A stretch of 64,000 bases of DNA from Planctomycetota bacterium (GTDB lineage: Bacteria; Planctomycetota; UBA1135; GCA-002686595), in NCBI GenBank assembly GCA_016779225.1, contig JADHNZ010000005.1, positions 38,326-102,325 of the forward strand, given 5' to 3'. Each line of letters starts with the position of its first letter. The first letter of the stretch is position 1. Below are positions 44,623 to 53,242 of this stretch, piece after piece. The notes below the pieces were generated by a model that was not told the origin of the DNA, did not search any database, and worked only from the letters and a program-made list of their open reading frames with translations. Made by a program: the position numbers and the translations under genes.

Positions 44623-46005
44623 GTGTACCAGGCCTTCCTGAGCTTCCGCTACCTGCGCGCGCGCCCGATCAACTGGATCGGGGTCGCCGGCATCTTCGTG
44701 GCGGTCTCCGCCCTGATCCTGATCCTCTCGATCATGGCGGGCTTCCTGGCCGAGTCCCGCGGCCACCTGCGCGGCTCGCTCGCGGATGTGCTCATCCAGC
44801 CCCACCTCGACCGCCCCATCGAGATCGACGGGCAGTGGCGCCCCGTGGGGACGGATGCGGAGCGCCTGTGCGAGGTGGCTCTCACCGTTCCGGAGGTCGC
44901 GGCGGCCAGCCCCCACTACACCTGGTACGGGATGCTCGCGGCCCAGCGCCGCGAGCGGATGCTCAGCGATCCGAACTTCGGGGACCTCTCCCTGGTCAAG
45001 CTGGTGGGCATCGACCCGGAGCTGGAGTTCACCGTCTCCGACCTGCGCGAGGATCTCACCCGCGAGTCCCAGCTGATGCTGGACCAGCGGGTGGCCGACC
45101 CCGACGACCCCTTCGGGCCGATCCCCGGCTACGAGCCCGATGGGCGTCCTCTCGATCCGGTGCTCGTGGGTGAGCAGCTCGCGAACCTCTGGGGCCTGCG
45201 TCGGGGACGCACCCTCGAGCTCGTGACGGCGGTGCTGGACGCCGAGACCGGAGCCCCCCGCGAGCCCGTGAGCCGGACCTTCGTCGTGGCCGGGACCTTT
45301 CGGTCCATGAACAACGAGTTCGACCTCCAGACGCTCTATCTGCCCCGCGCAGTGATGGCCGACTGGATGGGGTCCGGGCGGTCCTTCACGGATGTGACGG
45401 TGCGCCTGCACGACTACGAGGGCCAGAAGGCCGCCGCCCTCGAGGGCCTCGGGGCCGCGCTCCACGCCAGCGGGTTCCTCCACGCTCGCGGCCCCGACGG
45501 CTGGGGCGAGCTGCGTACCTGGGAGGACTTCCAGCGCTCCATGCTCGCGGCGATCGAGAACGAGAAGAGCCTCATGGGCATCATGCTCAGCCTCGTGCTC
45601 CTGGTGGCTGCCTTCACCGTCTTCGCCATCCTCTCCATGCTCGTGCAGGAGAAGCGGCGTGACATCGGCATCCTGACGGCCCTGGGCGCGACCCCTCGCG
45701 GGGTCCTCGGGACCTTCCTCATGATCGGCTTCTGGGAGGCCACCTTGGGCAGCCTGCTCGGCCTCGGAGCTGGGGTCTGGGCCGCCAAGGAGATCAATGC
45801 CATTGAGGCCGCCCTCTCCAGCGCCTTCGGCATCACCATCTTCAACCGCGAGGTGTACCTGTTCGACCACATCCCCACGGTGATCGAGCCCCGCGCGGTC
45901 GCGCTGATCGTCATCGGCGCCTTCCTGGCGACCCTGCTTGCCGCTGCCTTCCCCGCCTGGCGGGCTGCCCGCCTCGACCCCGTGGAGGCCCTGCGCCATG
46001 AGTGA
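44623..46005 (+). CDS. LolC/LolE-type ABC transporter permease
   Basis: This is a 460-residue membrane protein. GTG 44623 starts it 2 bases after lysS. The N-terminal FLSFRYLRARPINWIGVAGI is the family's typical opening, followed by the first membrane helix, a large periplasmic domain (residues about 50-310) and three helices at the C terminus, with VQEKRRDIGILTALGATPRG as the coupling region. The end, [20 protein letters not shown], is the signature of the MacB/LolC FtsX-like permeases. With the ATPase that overlaps it by 8 bases it should extract lipoproteins from the inner membrane. No separate LolE is present, so it may act as a homodimer (LolF-like). Confidence 0.88.
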   Translation: MYQAFLSFRYLRARPINWIGVAGIFVAVSALILILSIMAGFLAESRGHLRGSLADVLIQPHLDRPIEIDGQWRPVGTDAERLCEVALTVPEVAAASPHYTWYGMLAAQRRERMLSDPNFGDLSLVKLVGIDPELEFTVSDLREDLTRESQLMLDQRVADPDDPFGPIPGYEPDGRPLDPVLVGEQLANLWGLRRGRTLELVTAVLDAETGAPREPVSRTFVVAGTFRSMNNEFDLQTLYLPRAVMADWMGSGRSFTDVTVRLHDYEGQKAAALEGLGAALHASGFLHARGPDGWGELRTWEDFQRSMLAAIENEKSLMGIMLSLVLLVAAFTVFAILSMLVQEKRRDIGILTALGATPRGVLGTFLMIGFWEATLGSLLGLGAGVWAAKEINAIEAALSSAFGITIFNREVYLFDHIPTVIEPRAVALIVIGAFLATLLAAAFPAWRAARLDPVEALRHE

Positions 46006-46729
46006 GTCGAGTCGCCCCAAGGGGCCGTCTCCCCTGGTCGTCCGCGGGGTCCGCCGCTCGTTCAAGGTGGGCGAGCGCCGCATCGAGATCCTGCACGGCG
46101 TGGACCTCGACCTCCACGACGGCGAGCGCCTGTGCCTGATGGGCGCCTCGGGCGCGGGCAAGACCACGCTCCTGAATGTCATCGGGCTCCTCGACCGGCC
46201 CGACGAGGGCAGCGTCCAGATCATGGGCACCGAGGCCTGGGCCCAGAGCGCACCGGCGCGCGCGCGCCTGCGAAACAGGTCCCTGGGGTTCGTCTTCCAG
46301 TTCTACCACCTGCTGCCCGAGCTCTCCGCCCTGGAGAATGCCACCCTCACCGCCCGCCTCGCGGGCCTGCGAGGAGGCGCCCTCTCGGCCCAGCGTGACC
46401 GCGCGGCCGAGATCCTGAGGCGCTTCGGCCTCAGCGAGCGCCTGGGCCACCGGCCGGGGCGCCTCTCGGGCGGCGAGCAGCAGCGCGTTGCGATCGCCCG
46501 CGCGCTCCTGCTCGACCCCCCCATCCTCGTCGCCGACGAGCCCACCGGGAACCTGGACCGCGCCACCGGCGAGCGCGTCCTGGAGCTGCTGTTCGAGGAG
46601 CAGGAGCGCCGCGCCTTCTCCCTGCTGCTCGTCACCCACGACGAGCGTCTGGCCCAGCGCTGCAGCCGCGTGGTCTACATGGAGGACGGCCTGATTCAGG
46701 CCGACTCCACCACGCCGATCCCGCACTGA
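45998..46729 (+). CDS. lolD: LolD-type ABC transporter ATPase
   Basis: This is a 243-residue ATP-binding protein. Walker [13 protein letters not shown] is near residue 48, the Q-loop is in [19 protein letters not shown] (the FQ.xHLLPE.sAxEN form typical of LolD/MacB), the signature [15 protein letters not shown] is near residue 157, Walker B is [12 protein letters not shown], and the switch His is in [11 protein letters not shown]. It overlaps the permease gene and partners with it. It converges with the PhoU-like gene across 191 bases. Confidence 0.93.
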   Translation: MSESSRPKGPSPLVVRGVRRSFKVGERRIEILHGVDLDLHDGERLCLMGASGAGKTTLLNVIGLLDRPDEGSVQIMGTEAWAQSAPARARLRNRSLGFVFQFYHLLPELSALENATLTARLAGLRGGALSAQRDRAAEILRRFGLSERLGHRPGRLSGGEQQRVAIARALLLDPPILVADEPTGNLDRATGERVLELLFEEQERRAFSLLLVTHDERLAQRCSRVVYMEDGLIQADSTTPIPH

Positions 46730-46853
46730 GCCAAGCCGAGCCCCGGCGCACGGGAACCTGCAGAGCCCGTGCACTTGGGCCGCGGACCATGCCGAGGGTC
46801 CGGCAGGCGCCTGGCGCTCGGCGTGAGAGGGAAAGAAGCGGCCCAGAAGACGC

Positions 46854-46885
46854 GCACCCCCGACACCGCAAGGCCCCGGGGGTGC
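46854..46885. terminator. Hairpin in the convergent gap between lolD and the PhoU-like gene
   Basis: GCACCCCC (46854-46861) pairs with GGGGGTGC (46878-46885) over 8 bp. A smaller hairpin, CGGACC/GGTCCG, lies nearby (about 46785-46804). Neither has a T run. The gap holds no gene I can support. Confidence 0.35.
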
Positions 46886-46920
46886 GTGCTCGCCGGCTGG
46901 GCGAGGGTCCCGCGCTGGGA

Positions 46921-47583
46921 TCAGTCCTCGTCCCCTCCGCCGTTGGGGTGGAAGTCCAACTTGTCGAGGGGCATGCAGACAGAGCTGACCACATTGCCCG
47001 CGTGACCCGCCACGCGCTTGATGAAGCGGGCGCACAGGCAAGCAGCGGAGCAGTTGCGGTCGGAGGTCTCGATCCAGGCGTCGATGCGCGTCTCGCAGGC
47101 GCGGCGGAAGGCCTCCTCCTTCTCGAGGAAGGCGCGGGCAGCCTCCTCGTCCTTATCACGGAAGATGGAGGCGGCCTCTTGGAGGAGGCGCGACGCCTCC
47201 TGACCCAGCTCAGCCACGACCTTGTGGTCGTCATCACTGAGGCTGGTGCGGTGGCGTCCGAGGTCCAGCAGGTTCTTGGCGTAGTCGCCAATGCGCTCGG
47301 CGTCCTTGGCCAGGCTCATCATAACGAGGAGCACGGGAAACACCGAGGTCCCGTGGACGATCCCGTGCACGACCAGCTCCCGGCGGAGGGCCTGCTCGTT
47401 CTCGTTGATGCGCTTGTCGGTCTTGAAGACCTCCTCACGCACGCTGGCGGGGTCCCCGCCGCTGGCGAGGATGGTGACGGCCGCGTCGAACGCGTGCCGA
47501 CCGTCCGAGAGCATCTCCTGGAACCGCGTCATGAGGCGGTCCTGGCTCTCGGGGTCACGAAGGTTCTGGATCCAGTCGAACAT
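46921..47583 (-). CDS. PhoU-domain protein, partner of Na/phosphate cotransporter
   Basis: This is a 220-residue, mostly helical protein. VREEVFKTDKRINENEQALRRELVVH and MMSLAKDAERIGDYAKNLLDLG carry the PhoU-type E/DxxxD metal-binding pattern on paired helices. Residues about 120-200 repeat the helical layout more loosely and end in a Cys-containing segment (CSAACLCARFIKR) unusual for the family. PhoU proteins restrain phosphate uptake. The gene starts 7 bases after the cotransporter ends, so they are cotranscribed. In other bacteria PhoU is fused to NptA-type transporters, which supports a functional link. Confidence 0.85.
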   Translation of the reverse strand: MFDWIQNLRDPESQDRLMTRFQEMLSDGRHAFDAAVTILASGGDPASVREEVFKTDKRINENEQALRRELVVHGIVHGTSVFPVLLVMMSLAKDAERIGDYAKNLLDLGRHRTSLSDDDHKVVAELGQEASRLLQEAASIFRDKDEEAARAFLEKEEAFRRACETRIDAWIETSDRNCSAACLCARFIKRVAGHAGNVVSSVCMPLDKLDFHPNGGGDED

Positions 47584-47590
47584 GGGGCGC

Positions 47591-48745
47591 TCAGGAGGTG
47601 GTGCGGAGCAGCAAGTAGCCGATGAGGGGGGAGATCACGAACACGCCGAGCACATACGCCCCAACCCAGAGGGGGTTCCGCTGCGCACGGATGGCAAGGG
47701 ACCGCGCCAGGCGAATGGGGATGTTGCGCAAGACGGGAATGGGGTAGATGACGAGGACCCCGATCAGGTTGAACAGGGTGTGGACGAGCGCGATCGTGAG
47801 TCCGCCGGGCTTGTCCGTCGCCAGGGAGGCCAGGAGGCCCGTCACGGTGGTCCCGATGTTCGCTCCCAACATGATCGGGAACGCGTTCTTGAGACTCAAG
47901 ATCCCGGCGGCGCACATGGGCACCAGCAGGGAAGTCGTGATGGACGAGCTCTGGACCGAGATGGTCAGGATCGTCCCCACCAGGATACCCAGCAGCCCGG
48001 AGCGCCCCAGGACCCGGTTCATGGCCTGCTCAAGCTTGCCCGAGATGAGCGCGCGCATGTTCTTGGTGATCTGCACCAGGCAGACCGCCATCATGCCCAG
48101 GGCCACCGCGATAAGCACCAGGGACAGGGCCCCGCCCTCGAGGCCGAGCCCCTCCAGCATGGTGATGATCGGCTTCGAGCCGGCCTTGACCGCGTCCTTG
48201 ACGGGGTTGGCGAACTTGACGCTGCTGTCCCCCGCAAGGCTCGTCGAGAGCGTGGTGGCCGTCTTCTCGAGGAACCCCGTCGCGATCTCGATCGGCAGCA
48301 TGACCGCAACCAGGATCAGGTTGAAGAAGTCATGGACCGTGGCCGCAGCGAAGGCACGGCGGAAGGCGCCGCCCTGCCGAATGTGGCCCATCGAGACGAT
48401 CGTGTTGGTGATCGTCGTCCCGATGTTGGCACCCATGATCATGGGGATCGCCGTCTTCAGGGGGAGCGCTGTCCCGCCCGTCTGGCCCACCAGGCTCACG
48501 ATGGTCGAGGTGCTCGTGCTGGAGCTCTGGACCAGCACGGTCGCCAGGATCCCGACCGCGAGGCCCGCGAAGGGGTTCGAGATCCCCTCGTACAGGCCCT
48601 GGGCGGCCTCGGACCCCATCGCCTTGAACGCCCCGCCCATGAGGCGGATGGAGATCAGGAAGCCATAGACGAGCAGGAGGACGAACGCCGCGCGGAGGGC
48701 GTTGGTCCCCCGCGAGGAGGGGGGAGATTCGGTCTTCGCGGCCAT
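47591..48745 (-). CDS. Na+/phosphate cotransporter, NptA/PhoU-associated type
   Basis: This is a 384-residue inner membrane protein with the duplicated QSSS motifs of the SLC34-like family: VLVQSSSTSTSTIVSLVGQ near residue 72 and SVQSSSITTSLLVPMC near residue 260. Each is followed by a GANIGTT loop (MIMGANIGTTITN and IMLGANIGTTVTG), which marks the inverted repeat that binds sodium and phosphate. About eight to nine membrane helices are present. The upstream gap (48746-48854) has an AT-rich patch, TTGTTTACAAA, that may be promoter sequence. It forms a unit with the PhoU-like gene. Confidence 0.92.
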   Translation of the reverse strand: MAAKTESPPSSRGTNALRAAFVLLLVYGFLISIRLMGGAFKAMGSEAAQGLYEGISNPFAGLAVGILATVLVQSSSTSTSTIVSLVGQTGGTALPLKTAIPMIMGANIGTTITNTIVSMGHIRQGGAFRRAFAAATVHDFFNLILVAVMLPIEIATGFLEKTATTLSTSLAGDSSVKFANPVKDAVKAGSKPIITMLEGLGLEGGALSLVLIAVALGMMAVCLVQITKNMRALISGKLEQAMNRVLGRSGLLGILVGTILTISVQSSSITTSLLVPMCAAGILSLKNAFPIMLGANIGTTVTGLLASLATDKPGGLTIALVHTLFNLIGVLVIYPIPVLRNIPIRLARSLAIRAQRNPLWVGAYVLGVFVISPLIGYLLLRTTS

Positions 48746-48854
48746 CGGAGGGGGGCGCCGTGGTGCGTGGCGGGGGCGGCCTGTGGGAGGCCACCGAGAG
48801 GACCGGACAAGCCGGTCGGGCGGGTTTGTAAACAAGGGGCTCCCTGAGCGTTCT

Positions 48855-49748
48855 TTAAGCCTCTGCAAAGGAGGCGGACCAGCCGAGGCGCTCCCGCAGC
48901 CGCCGCCAGGGGTCCTGCCCAGCGGGCGCGAGGAGAGGCAGCGGCGGCTCGGCCCGGGCAACGGTGAGGACCTCCCCAGGCGCGAGGCGCCCCAGGGGCT
49001 GACCATCCAGGACCAGCTCCCCGGCGGTGTCCGCGTCAGGGGCCACTCCCACCCGCAGGAGGGCATCGGGGCGCAGGACCAGGGGCCGGTGGGCCAAGGC
49101 GTGGGCGCTGATCGGCGTGGCGACGATCCCCTGGAGGGAGGGGGCCATGACCGGGCCCCCCGCGGCCAGGGAGTACGCCGTAGAGCCCGACGGGGTGGCC
49201 AGGATGAGGCCGTCCGCGCGGTAGTCCGAGACCCGCTCCCCGTCCGCCTCCAGGCTCAATGTCAGGAGGGGCCCCGCGGAGGGCCTGGCGATCACCACAT
49301 CATTGAGAGCCACCCCGGAGGTGCCGTCGGGGAGGGTCGCACGGAGCCTCATGCGCGGCTCCACGATCGCCCGCCCCTCGAGCACATCAAGGAGGCCGGC
49401 CTCTGCGGCCTCGGCGGGGACCGGCGCCAGGAAGCCCACGCGGCCGAAGTTGATGCCAAGGACCGGCACCGGGTCCTCGGAGAGGAGGCGCGCCGCAGCG
49501 AGGACGGTCCCATCTCCGCCGAGAACCACCACCAGATCCGGGCGCTCCTCCAGAGGACCCGAGGCGCACCGCGCTCGGGCATCGCGCTCGAGCACCACCT
49601 CGATCCCTCGACTCTCCAAGGAGGCTGCCATGGCCACCGCAGAGTCGACCGCGTGCCGCCGGGAGGCATCAGCGAGGACCAGGGCCCGTCGGATCGTCCC
49701 TTGGAACGGTCCCGGCCCCCAGGGGGCCTGCTCGCCCTGGCCCCCCAT
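48855..49748 (-). CDS. nadK: NAD kinase
   Basis: This is a 297-residue protein that phosphorylates NAD to NADP. VVVLGGDGTVLAAARL near residue 75 is the GGDGT motif, then GINFGRVGFLAPV and DYRADGLILATPSGSTAYSLAAGGPV, with the catalytic and NAD-binding TPSGSTAY. The usual NE of the ALNE motif is ND here (ALNDVV), which is seen in some homologues. ATG 49748 shares one base with the dxs stop (TGATG), so it is translationally coupled to dxs. Last gene of the xseB-ispA-dxs-nadK run. Confidence 0.94.
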   Translation of the reverse strand: MGGQGEQAPWGPGPFQGTIRRALVLADASRRHAVDSAVAMAASLESRGIEVVLERDARARCASGPLEERPDLVVVLGGDGTVLAAARLLSEDPVPVLGINFGRVGFLAPVPAEAAEAGLLDVLEGRAIVEPRMRLRATLPDGTSGVALNDVVIARPSAGPLLTLSLEADGERVSDYRADGLILATPSGSTAYSLAAGGPVMAPSLQGIVATPISAHALAHRPLVLRPDALLRVGVAPDADTAGELVLDGQPLGRLAPGEVLTVARAEPPLPLLAPAGQDPWRRLRERLGWSASFAEA

Positions 49749-51706
49749 CAGCTCACGCGGCTCCCCGAGAGGATGCCGCGCACCTGACGCTCGATCCCGC
49801 TGCGGTCGAGCCCGCACCGGGCCAGCTGCTCCTCGGGGGTGGTCATGTGGTCGAGGTAGCGGTCCTGGATCCCCACGATCCGCACCCGCGCGAGCCCCTC
49901 ACCCTCGGGCTGCCGCGCGGCGGCCTCGAGGACGGCCGAGCCAAAGCCCCCCATGCGCTGGTGAGCCTCAAGGGTGAGGATGCTGCCGTAGTGGCGCAGG
50001 TGACGCGCAAGGAGCTCCTCGTCCAGCGGCTTGACGAAGCGTGCGTCCACGACCCCGATGCTTAGGCCCTCGGCAGCCAGCGCATCGGCTGCTTCGAGAG
50101 CAGGGCCGACGAGGTGCCCCAGGGCCCAGATCACGACGCCGCCCTCCGGCCCCTCGCGGAGGACCTCCGCGGTGCCTGGACGGATCGGCCGACGCTCAGC
50201 CCCGGGAAGGGACTCGTGGGCCGGGCAGTTCGCACGCGGGAAGCGCAGGGCCGCCGGGCCGTCGTGCGCCACGAGGGCGTCGAGCATCCGCCGCACATCC
50301 GTTGCGTCTCGGGGCGAGGCCAGCACCATGTTCGGCAGGGTCCGCATGTAGGCGAGGTCGAACACGCCGTTGTGAGTGGCGCCGTCCTGCCCCACCGGGC
50401 CCGCCCGGTCCAGGGCAAAGGTCACGGGCAGGTTCTGGAGGGCGACCTCCTGGAAGACCTGGTCGTAGCCGCGCTGCAGGAAGGTCGAGTAGATGGCCAC
50501 GACCGGGCGCAGGCCGGCCTTAGCCAGGCCCGCGCTGAACGCGACCGCGTGCTGCTCGGTGATGCCCGTGTCGTGGAACCGCGACGGAAAGCGCTCCGAG
50601 AACTCGACCAGGCCCGTCCCGCTGGGCATGGCCGCGGTGATCGCATGCACGCGAATGTCCCGCTGAGCCAGGGCCTCGAGGGAGGTGGCGAAGGCCTTGG
50701 TGAAGGCGACGCCCTGGGGCTTGGCGGCCTCCCCCTCGGTCTTGTCGAGCGGCGCGCTCTTGCGCGGCTTGACGGCGTGCACGCGCTCGGGGTGGTTGGG
50801 CCCGTCAGGGTGTCCCTTGCCCTTCTCGGTGAGGACATGCAGAACGACGACCCCCTCGAGCTCCTTCACGCGGGTGAGGGTGTCGACCAGCCCCTTCACA
50901 TCATGGCCGTCCACCGGCCCCACATAGCGCACGCCCAGCTCCTCGAAGATGTGGCCGGGAACCACCATGTGACGCATGACCTCGCCGAGGTCGTCCAGCG
51001 TCTTGTCGACGCGGGGGCCGATCAGGGGGATGGCCTGGATCAGGGACTTGGTCTCCTGACCCGCGCGCTGGACGAAGCGCATGGAGCGGATGCGCGAGAG
51101 GTAGCGCGAGAGCGCGCCGACCGACTGGCTGATGGACCACTCGTTGTCGTTGAGGACCACGAGCATCTTCGCGCCGGTCGCACCCGCATGGTTGAGCGCC
51201 TCGAACGCGACCCCCGCCCCCAGGCTCGCATCGCCGACCACGCTCACGACCGAGCGCGGATTCGCCTCGCGGGCCGCAGCGACGGCCATGCCCATGCCGA
51301 GGCTGATGGAGGTGCCCGCGTGCCCCGTGTGGAACATGTCGTACGGGGACTCCTCGGGGTTGGTGAAGCCGCACATGCCCCCGGTCCGCCGGAGCTGCTC
51401 GAAGCCCTCCATGCGGCCGGTCAGCAGCTTGTGCGGGTAGCACTGGTGGGACACATCGAAGACGACGCGGTCACGCCCGAAGTCGTAGACGCGGTGGAGC
51501 GCGGTGGTGAGCTCCACGATGCCGAGGTTCGAGCCCAGGTGGCCGCCGGTGCGCTGCACGCTCTCCAGCAGGAAGCTGCGCATCTCGTCGCAGAGCTGGG
51601 GCAGCTGATCGCGCTCGAGCGCGTGGACATCCGCGGGGCCCTGGATCCCCTCGAGGAGGGGGTACCGCGGAGCGGCGCAGGCGGTCGGATCGGAGTCTTG
51701 GGACAT
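49748..51706 (-). CDS. dxs: 1-deoxy-D-xylulose-5-phosphate synthase
   Basis: This TPP enzyme is the first step of the MEP isoprenoid pathway. It has 652 residues from the ATG at 51706. Visible: GGHLGSNLGIVELTTALHRVY, FDVSHQCYPHKLLTGR, GHAGTSISLGMGMAVA (GHSSTSIS in most), GDASLGAGVAFEALNHAG then LNDNEWSIS, DRAGPVGQDGATHNGVFDLAY and PVDGHDV. The TPP motif reads GDA rather than GDG, and this whole stretch is off consensus, though the second half is typical. It follows ispA by 185 bases containing two hairpins, so it may also have its own promoter. It feeds the prenyl synthase next to it. Confidence 0.94.
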   Translation of the reverse strand: MSQDSDPTACAAPRYPLLEGIQGPADVHALERDQLPQLCDEMRSFLLESVQRTGGHLGSNLGIVELTTALHRVYDFGRDRVVFDVSHQCYPHKLLTGRMEGFEQLRRTGGMCGFTNPEESPYDMFHTGHAGTSISLGMGMAVAAAREANPRSVVSVVGDASLGAGVAFEALNHAGATGAKMLVVLNDNEWSISQSVGALSRYLSRIRSMRFVQRAGQETKSLIQAIPLIGPRVDKTLDDLGEVMRHMVVPGHIFEELGVRYVGPVDGHDVKGLVDTLTRVKELEGVVVLHVLTEKGKGHPDGPNHPERVHAVKPRKSAPLDKTEGEAAKPQGVAFTKAFATSLEALAQRDIRVHAITAAMPSGTGLVEFSERFPSRFHDTGITEQHAVAFSAGLAKAGLRPVVAIYSTFLQRGYDQVFQEVALQNLPVTFALDRAGPVGQDGATHNGVFDLAYMRTLPNMVLASPRDATDVRRMLDALVAHDGPAALRFPRANCPAHESLPGAERRPIRPGTAEVLREGPEGGVVIWALGHLVGPALEAADALAAEGLSIGVVDARFVKPLDEELLARHLRHYGSILTLEAHQRMGGFGSAVLEAAARQPEGEGLARVRIVGIQDRYLDHMTTPEEQLARCGLDRSGIERQVRGILSGSRVS

Positions 51707-51754
51707 GGTCTGGGGCCTCCGGGTCTGCTCTGGGACGGCTCCTGCCCGTGCGGC

Positions 51755-51787
51755 AAGCCATCCCCGCGCCGTGCGGGGCACAGGCTT
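51755..51787 (-). promoter_or_regulatory. Structured leader hairpin upstream of dxs
   Basis: The stem AAGCC with CCCCGC pairs with GCGGGG and GGCTT, interrupted by a small internal loop, 49 bases before the dxs ATG. It could act in attenuation or mRNA stability. It does not contain the CTGAGA core of a TPP riboswitch. Confidence 0.4.
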
Positions 51788-51820
51788 GTGGGTCCTAGTC
51801 CATCATTCCACAGCCCTCGG

Positions 51821-51837
51821 GGGGTGGAAACCACCCC
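51821..51837 (-). terminator. Hairpin after ispA
   Basis: GGGGTGG-AAA-CCACCCC is a perfect 7-bp stem with a 3-base loop, 55 bases after the ispA stop. It has no T tract, but may separate the ispA and dxs transcripts. Confidence 0.4.
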
Positions 51838-51891
51838 TCCGGCCCGTTCTGGGGCGCTCCGGCAGGTCCGTGCGGCCCGGCGCCGGTCCCG

Positions 51892-52794
51892 TCAGGAGGA
51901 GCGCGAGCGCACCCAGGCGGGCAGGGATCGGAGGGGGTCCGTCGCAGCCAGCCCCGCGGCGTCCGCGAGGCCTGCGAGGCCTGCGAGGGAGTCCTCCATG
52001 GCGCATGCTCGAGCCCGGGCACCCTCGAGCCCGAGGACGGCGACCACCGTGCGCTTCCCGGCCTCGGCATCCTTGCCCGGGGTCTTGCCCAGGGCCTCCT
52101 CACTCGCCGTCACATCCAGGAGGTCGTCCACCACCTGGAACAAGAGGCCGAGCTCCCAGCCGAACGCGCGCAGGGCGCCCAGTCGGGGCTCCCGAACCCC
52201 CGCCGCCAGGGCGCCAAGCTCGACCGAGGCGGCGATGAGGGCCGCGGTCTTCGCGCGGTGGATAGCGAAGACCTCTGCCTCGCCCGCATCGGACCCCTCG
52301 GCGGAGAGGTCGAGGGCCTGCCCCCCGACCATGCCCACCGGCCCCGAGGCCCGCGCGAGAACGGCCACCATCGAGGCGGCCTGGGGCCCGCCCTCGGCGG
52401 CGAGGACCTCGAAGGCCAGGGCCTGGAGCGCGTCTCCCACCAGCACCGCTGTTGCCTCCCCATACACGCGGTGGGTCGTGGGCCGCCCGCGGCGCAGGTC
52501 GTCGTCGTCCATGCACGGCAGGTCGTCGTGGACGAGGCTGTAGGTGTGGATGAGCTCCACCGCGGCCATCGCCGCCCAGGCCTGCTCGGGCGCGCCTCCG
52601 CACCCGCTGCAGGTCAGGGAGACCAGACAGGGCCGCAGGCGCTTGCCGCCGGCCTGAACCGGGTAGCGCAGGGCCTCAAGGAGGCTCGGCGGCGCCTGCC
52701 CTGCACGCTCGAGGGCGCGCTCAAGGGCGGCCTCGGCGCTGGGCCGGAGCGCCGCGAGCGCGGCTCCAGCCTCGTGGAAGGGGGTCTCCGCCAT
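51892..52794 (-). CDS. ispA: Polyprenyl diphosphate synthase (farnesyl/geranylgeranyl type)
   Basis: This is a 300-residue enzyme that adds isopentenyl units to allylic diphosphates. YPVQAGGKRLRPCLVSLTC (residues about 45-63) binds diphosphate; HDDLPCMDDDDLRRGRPT near residue 89 is the first aspartate-rich motif, with two residues before it (Ser, Leu) that keep the product short. VFQVVDDLLDV near residue 217 is the second. KTPGKDAEAGKRT is typical of IspA. The end of xseB lies 7 bases upstream. Product length (C15 or C20) cannot be settled by eye. Confidence 0.93.
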   Translation of the reverse strand: MAETPFHEAGAALAALRPSAEAALERALERAGQAPPSLLEALRYPVQAGGKRLRPCLVSLTCSGCGGAPEQAWAAMAAVELIHTYSLVHDDLPCMDDDDLRRGRPTTHRVYGEATAVLVGDALQALAFEVLAAEGGPQAASMVAVLARASGPVGMVGGQALDLSAEGSDAGEAEVFAIHRAKTAALIAASVELGALAAGVREPRLGALRAFGWELGLLFQVVDDLLDVTASEEALGKTPGKDAEAGKRTVVAVLGLEGARARACAMEDSLAGLAGLADAAGLAATDPLRSLPAWVRSRSS

Positions 52795-52801
52795 GGCGGG
52801 C

Positions 52802-53026
52802 TCAGGACTCCTCGTCCGCCTCGCTGAGCTCCTCGACGCGGGCGCGGAAGGCCTCGAGCTGCCCGCGGCAGGCCTTGAGCAGCTCCACGCCCTTGCCATA
52901 CCGCGCGAGGCTGTCCTCCAGGGACAGCTCTCCACCCTCGAGCTCGGCCACCAGCTCCTCGAGCTGGGCCAGCCGCTCGTCGAACCCCGGTTCCGCGTCC
53001 CCTTCCTTCGCCTTGGCCTTCGGCAC
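52802..53026 (-). CDS. xseB: Exodeoxyribonuclease VII small subunit
   Basis: This is a 74-residue acidic coiled-coil protein, GFDERLAQLEELVAELEGGE followed by LSLEDSLARYGKGVELLKAC, the near-invariant XseB pattern. It should form the stalk of exonuclease VII with XseA, which is elsewhere. The start is GTG 53026, preceded about nine bases upstream by GGAGAGAG. A possible -10 box, TAGGAT, lies at 53144-53139. It heads the run xseB-ispA-dxs-nadK. Confidence 0.92.
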   Translation of the reverse strand: MPKAKAKEGDAEPGFDERLAQLEELVAELEGGELSLEDSLARYGKGVELLKACRGQLEAFRARVEELSEADEES

Positions 53027-53138
53027 TCTCTCTCTCCGCTGGGTCAGGGGCCGCGCCCCTCTCGCTGGTCCTCTCCGCGGGCTCATCACGGTCGGTGACC
53101 GTCCCACGGACGCCCGGGGCGGACCCCGAGCAGGCAGG

Positions 53139-53144
53139 ATCCTA
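53139..53144 (-). promoter_or_regulatory. Possible -10 element of xseB operon
   Basis: TAGGAT on the minus strand lies 112 bases before the xseB GTG, in the 216-base divergent gap. It would give a long leader. Confidence 0.25.
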
Positions 53145-53230
53145 GCCCACCGCCCGCCCGCCGTCAGGCTCCTTCCCCGTCCGAAGCGCGCGACTCCCCG
53201 AGACCCTGGACGGGGCTCGTCCCGTCCCTC

Positions 53231-53242
53231 TAGCATCCGCCC
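53231..53242 (+). promoter_or_regulatory. Putative leaderless promoter of methyltransferase gene
   Basis: TAGCAT plus 6 bases leads to the ATG at 53243. It matches the MORN lipoprotein promoter hexamer exactly. Confidence 0.5.

Noticed and set aside
51707..51891. TPP riboswitch before dxs
   Set aside because: The stem-loops lack the CTGAGA core and the second conserved arm.
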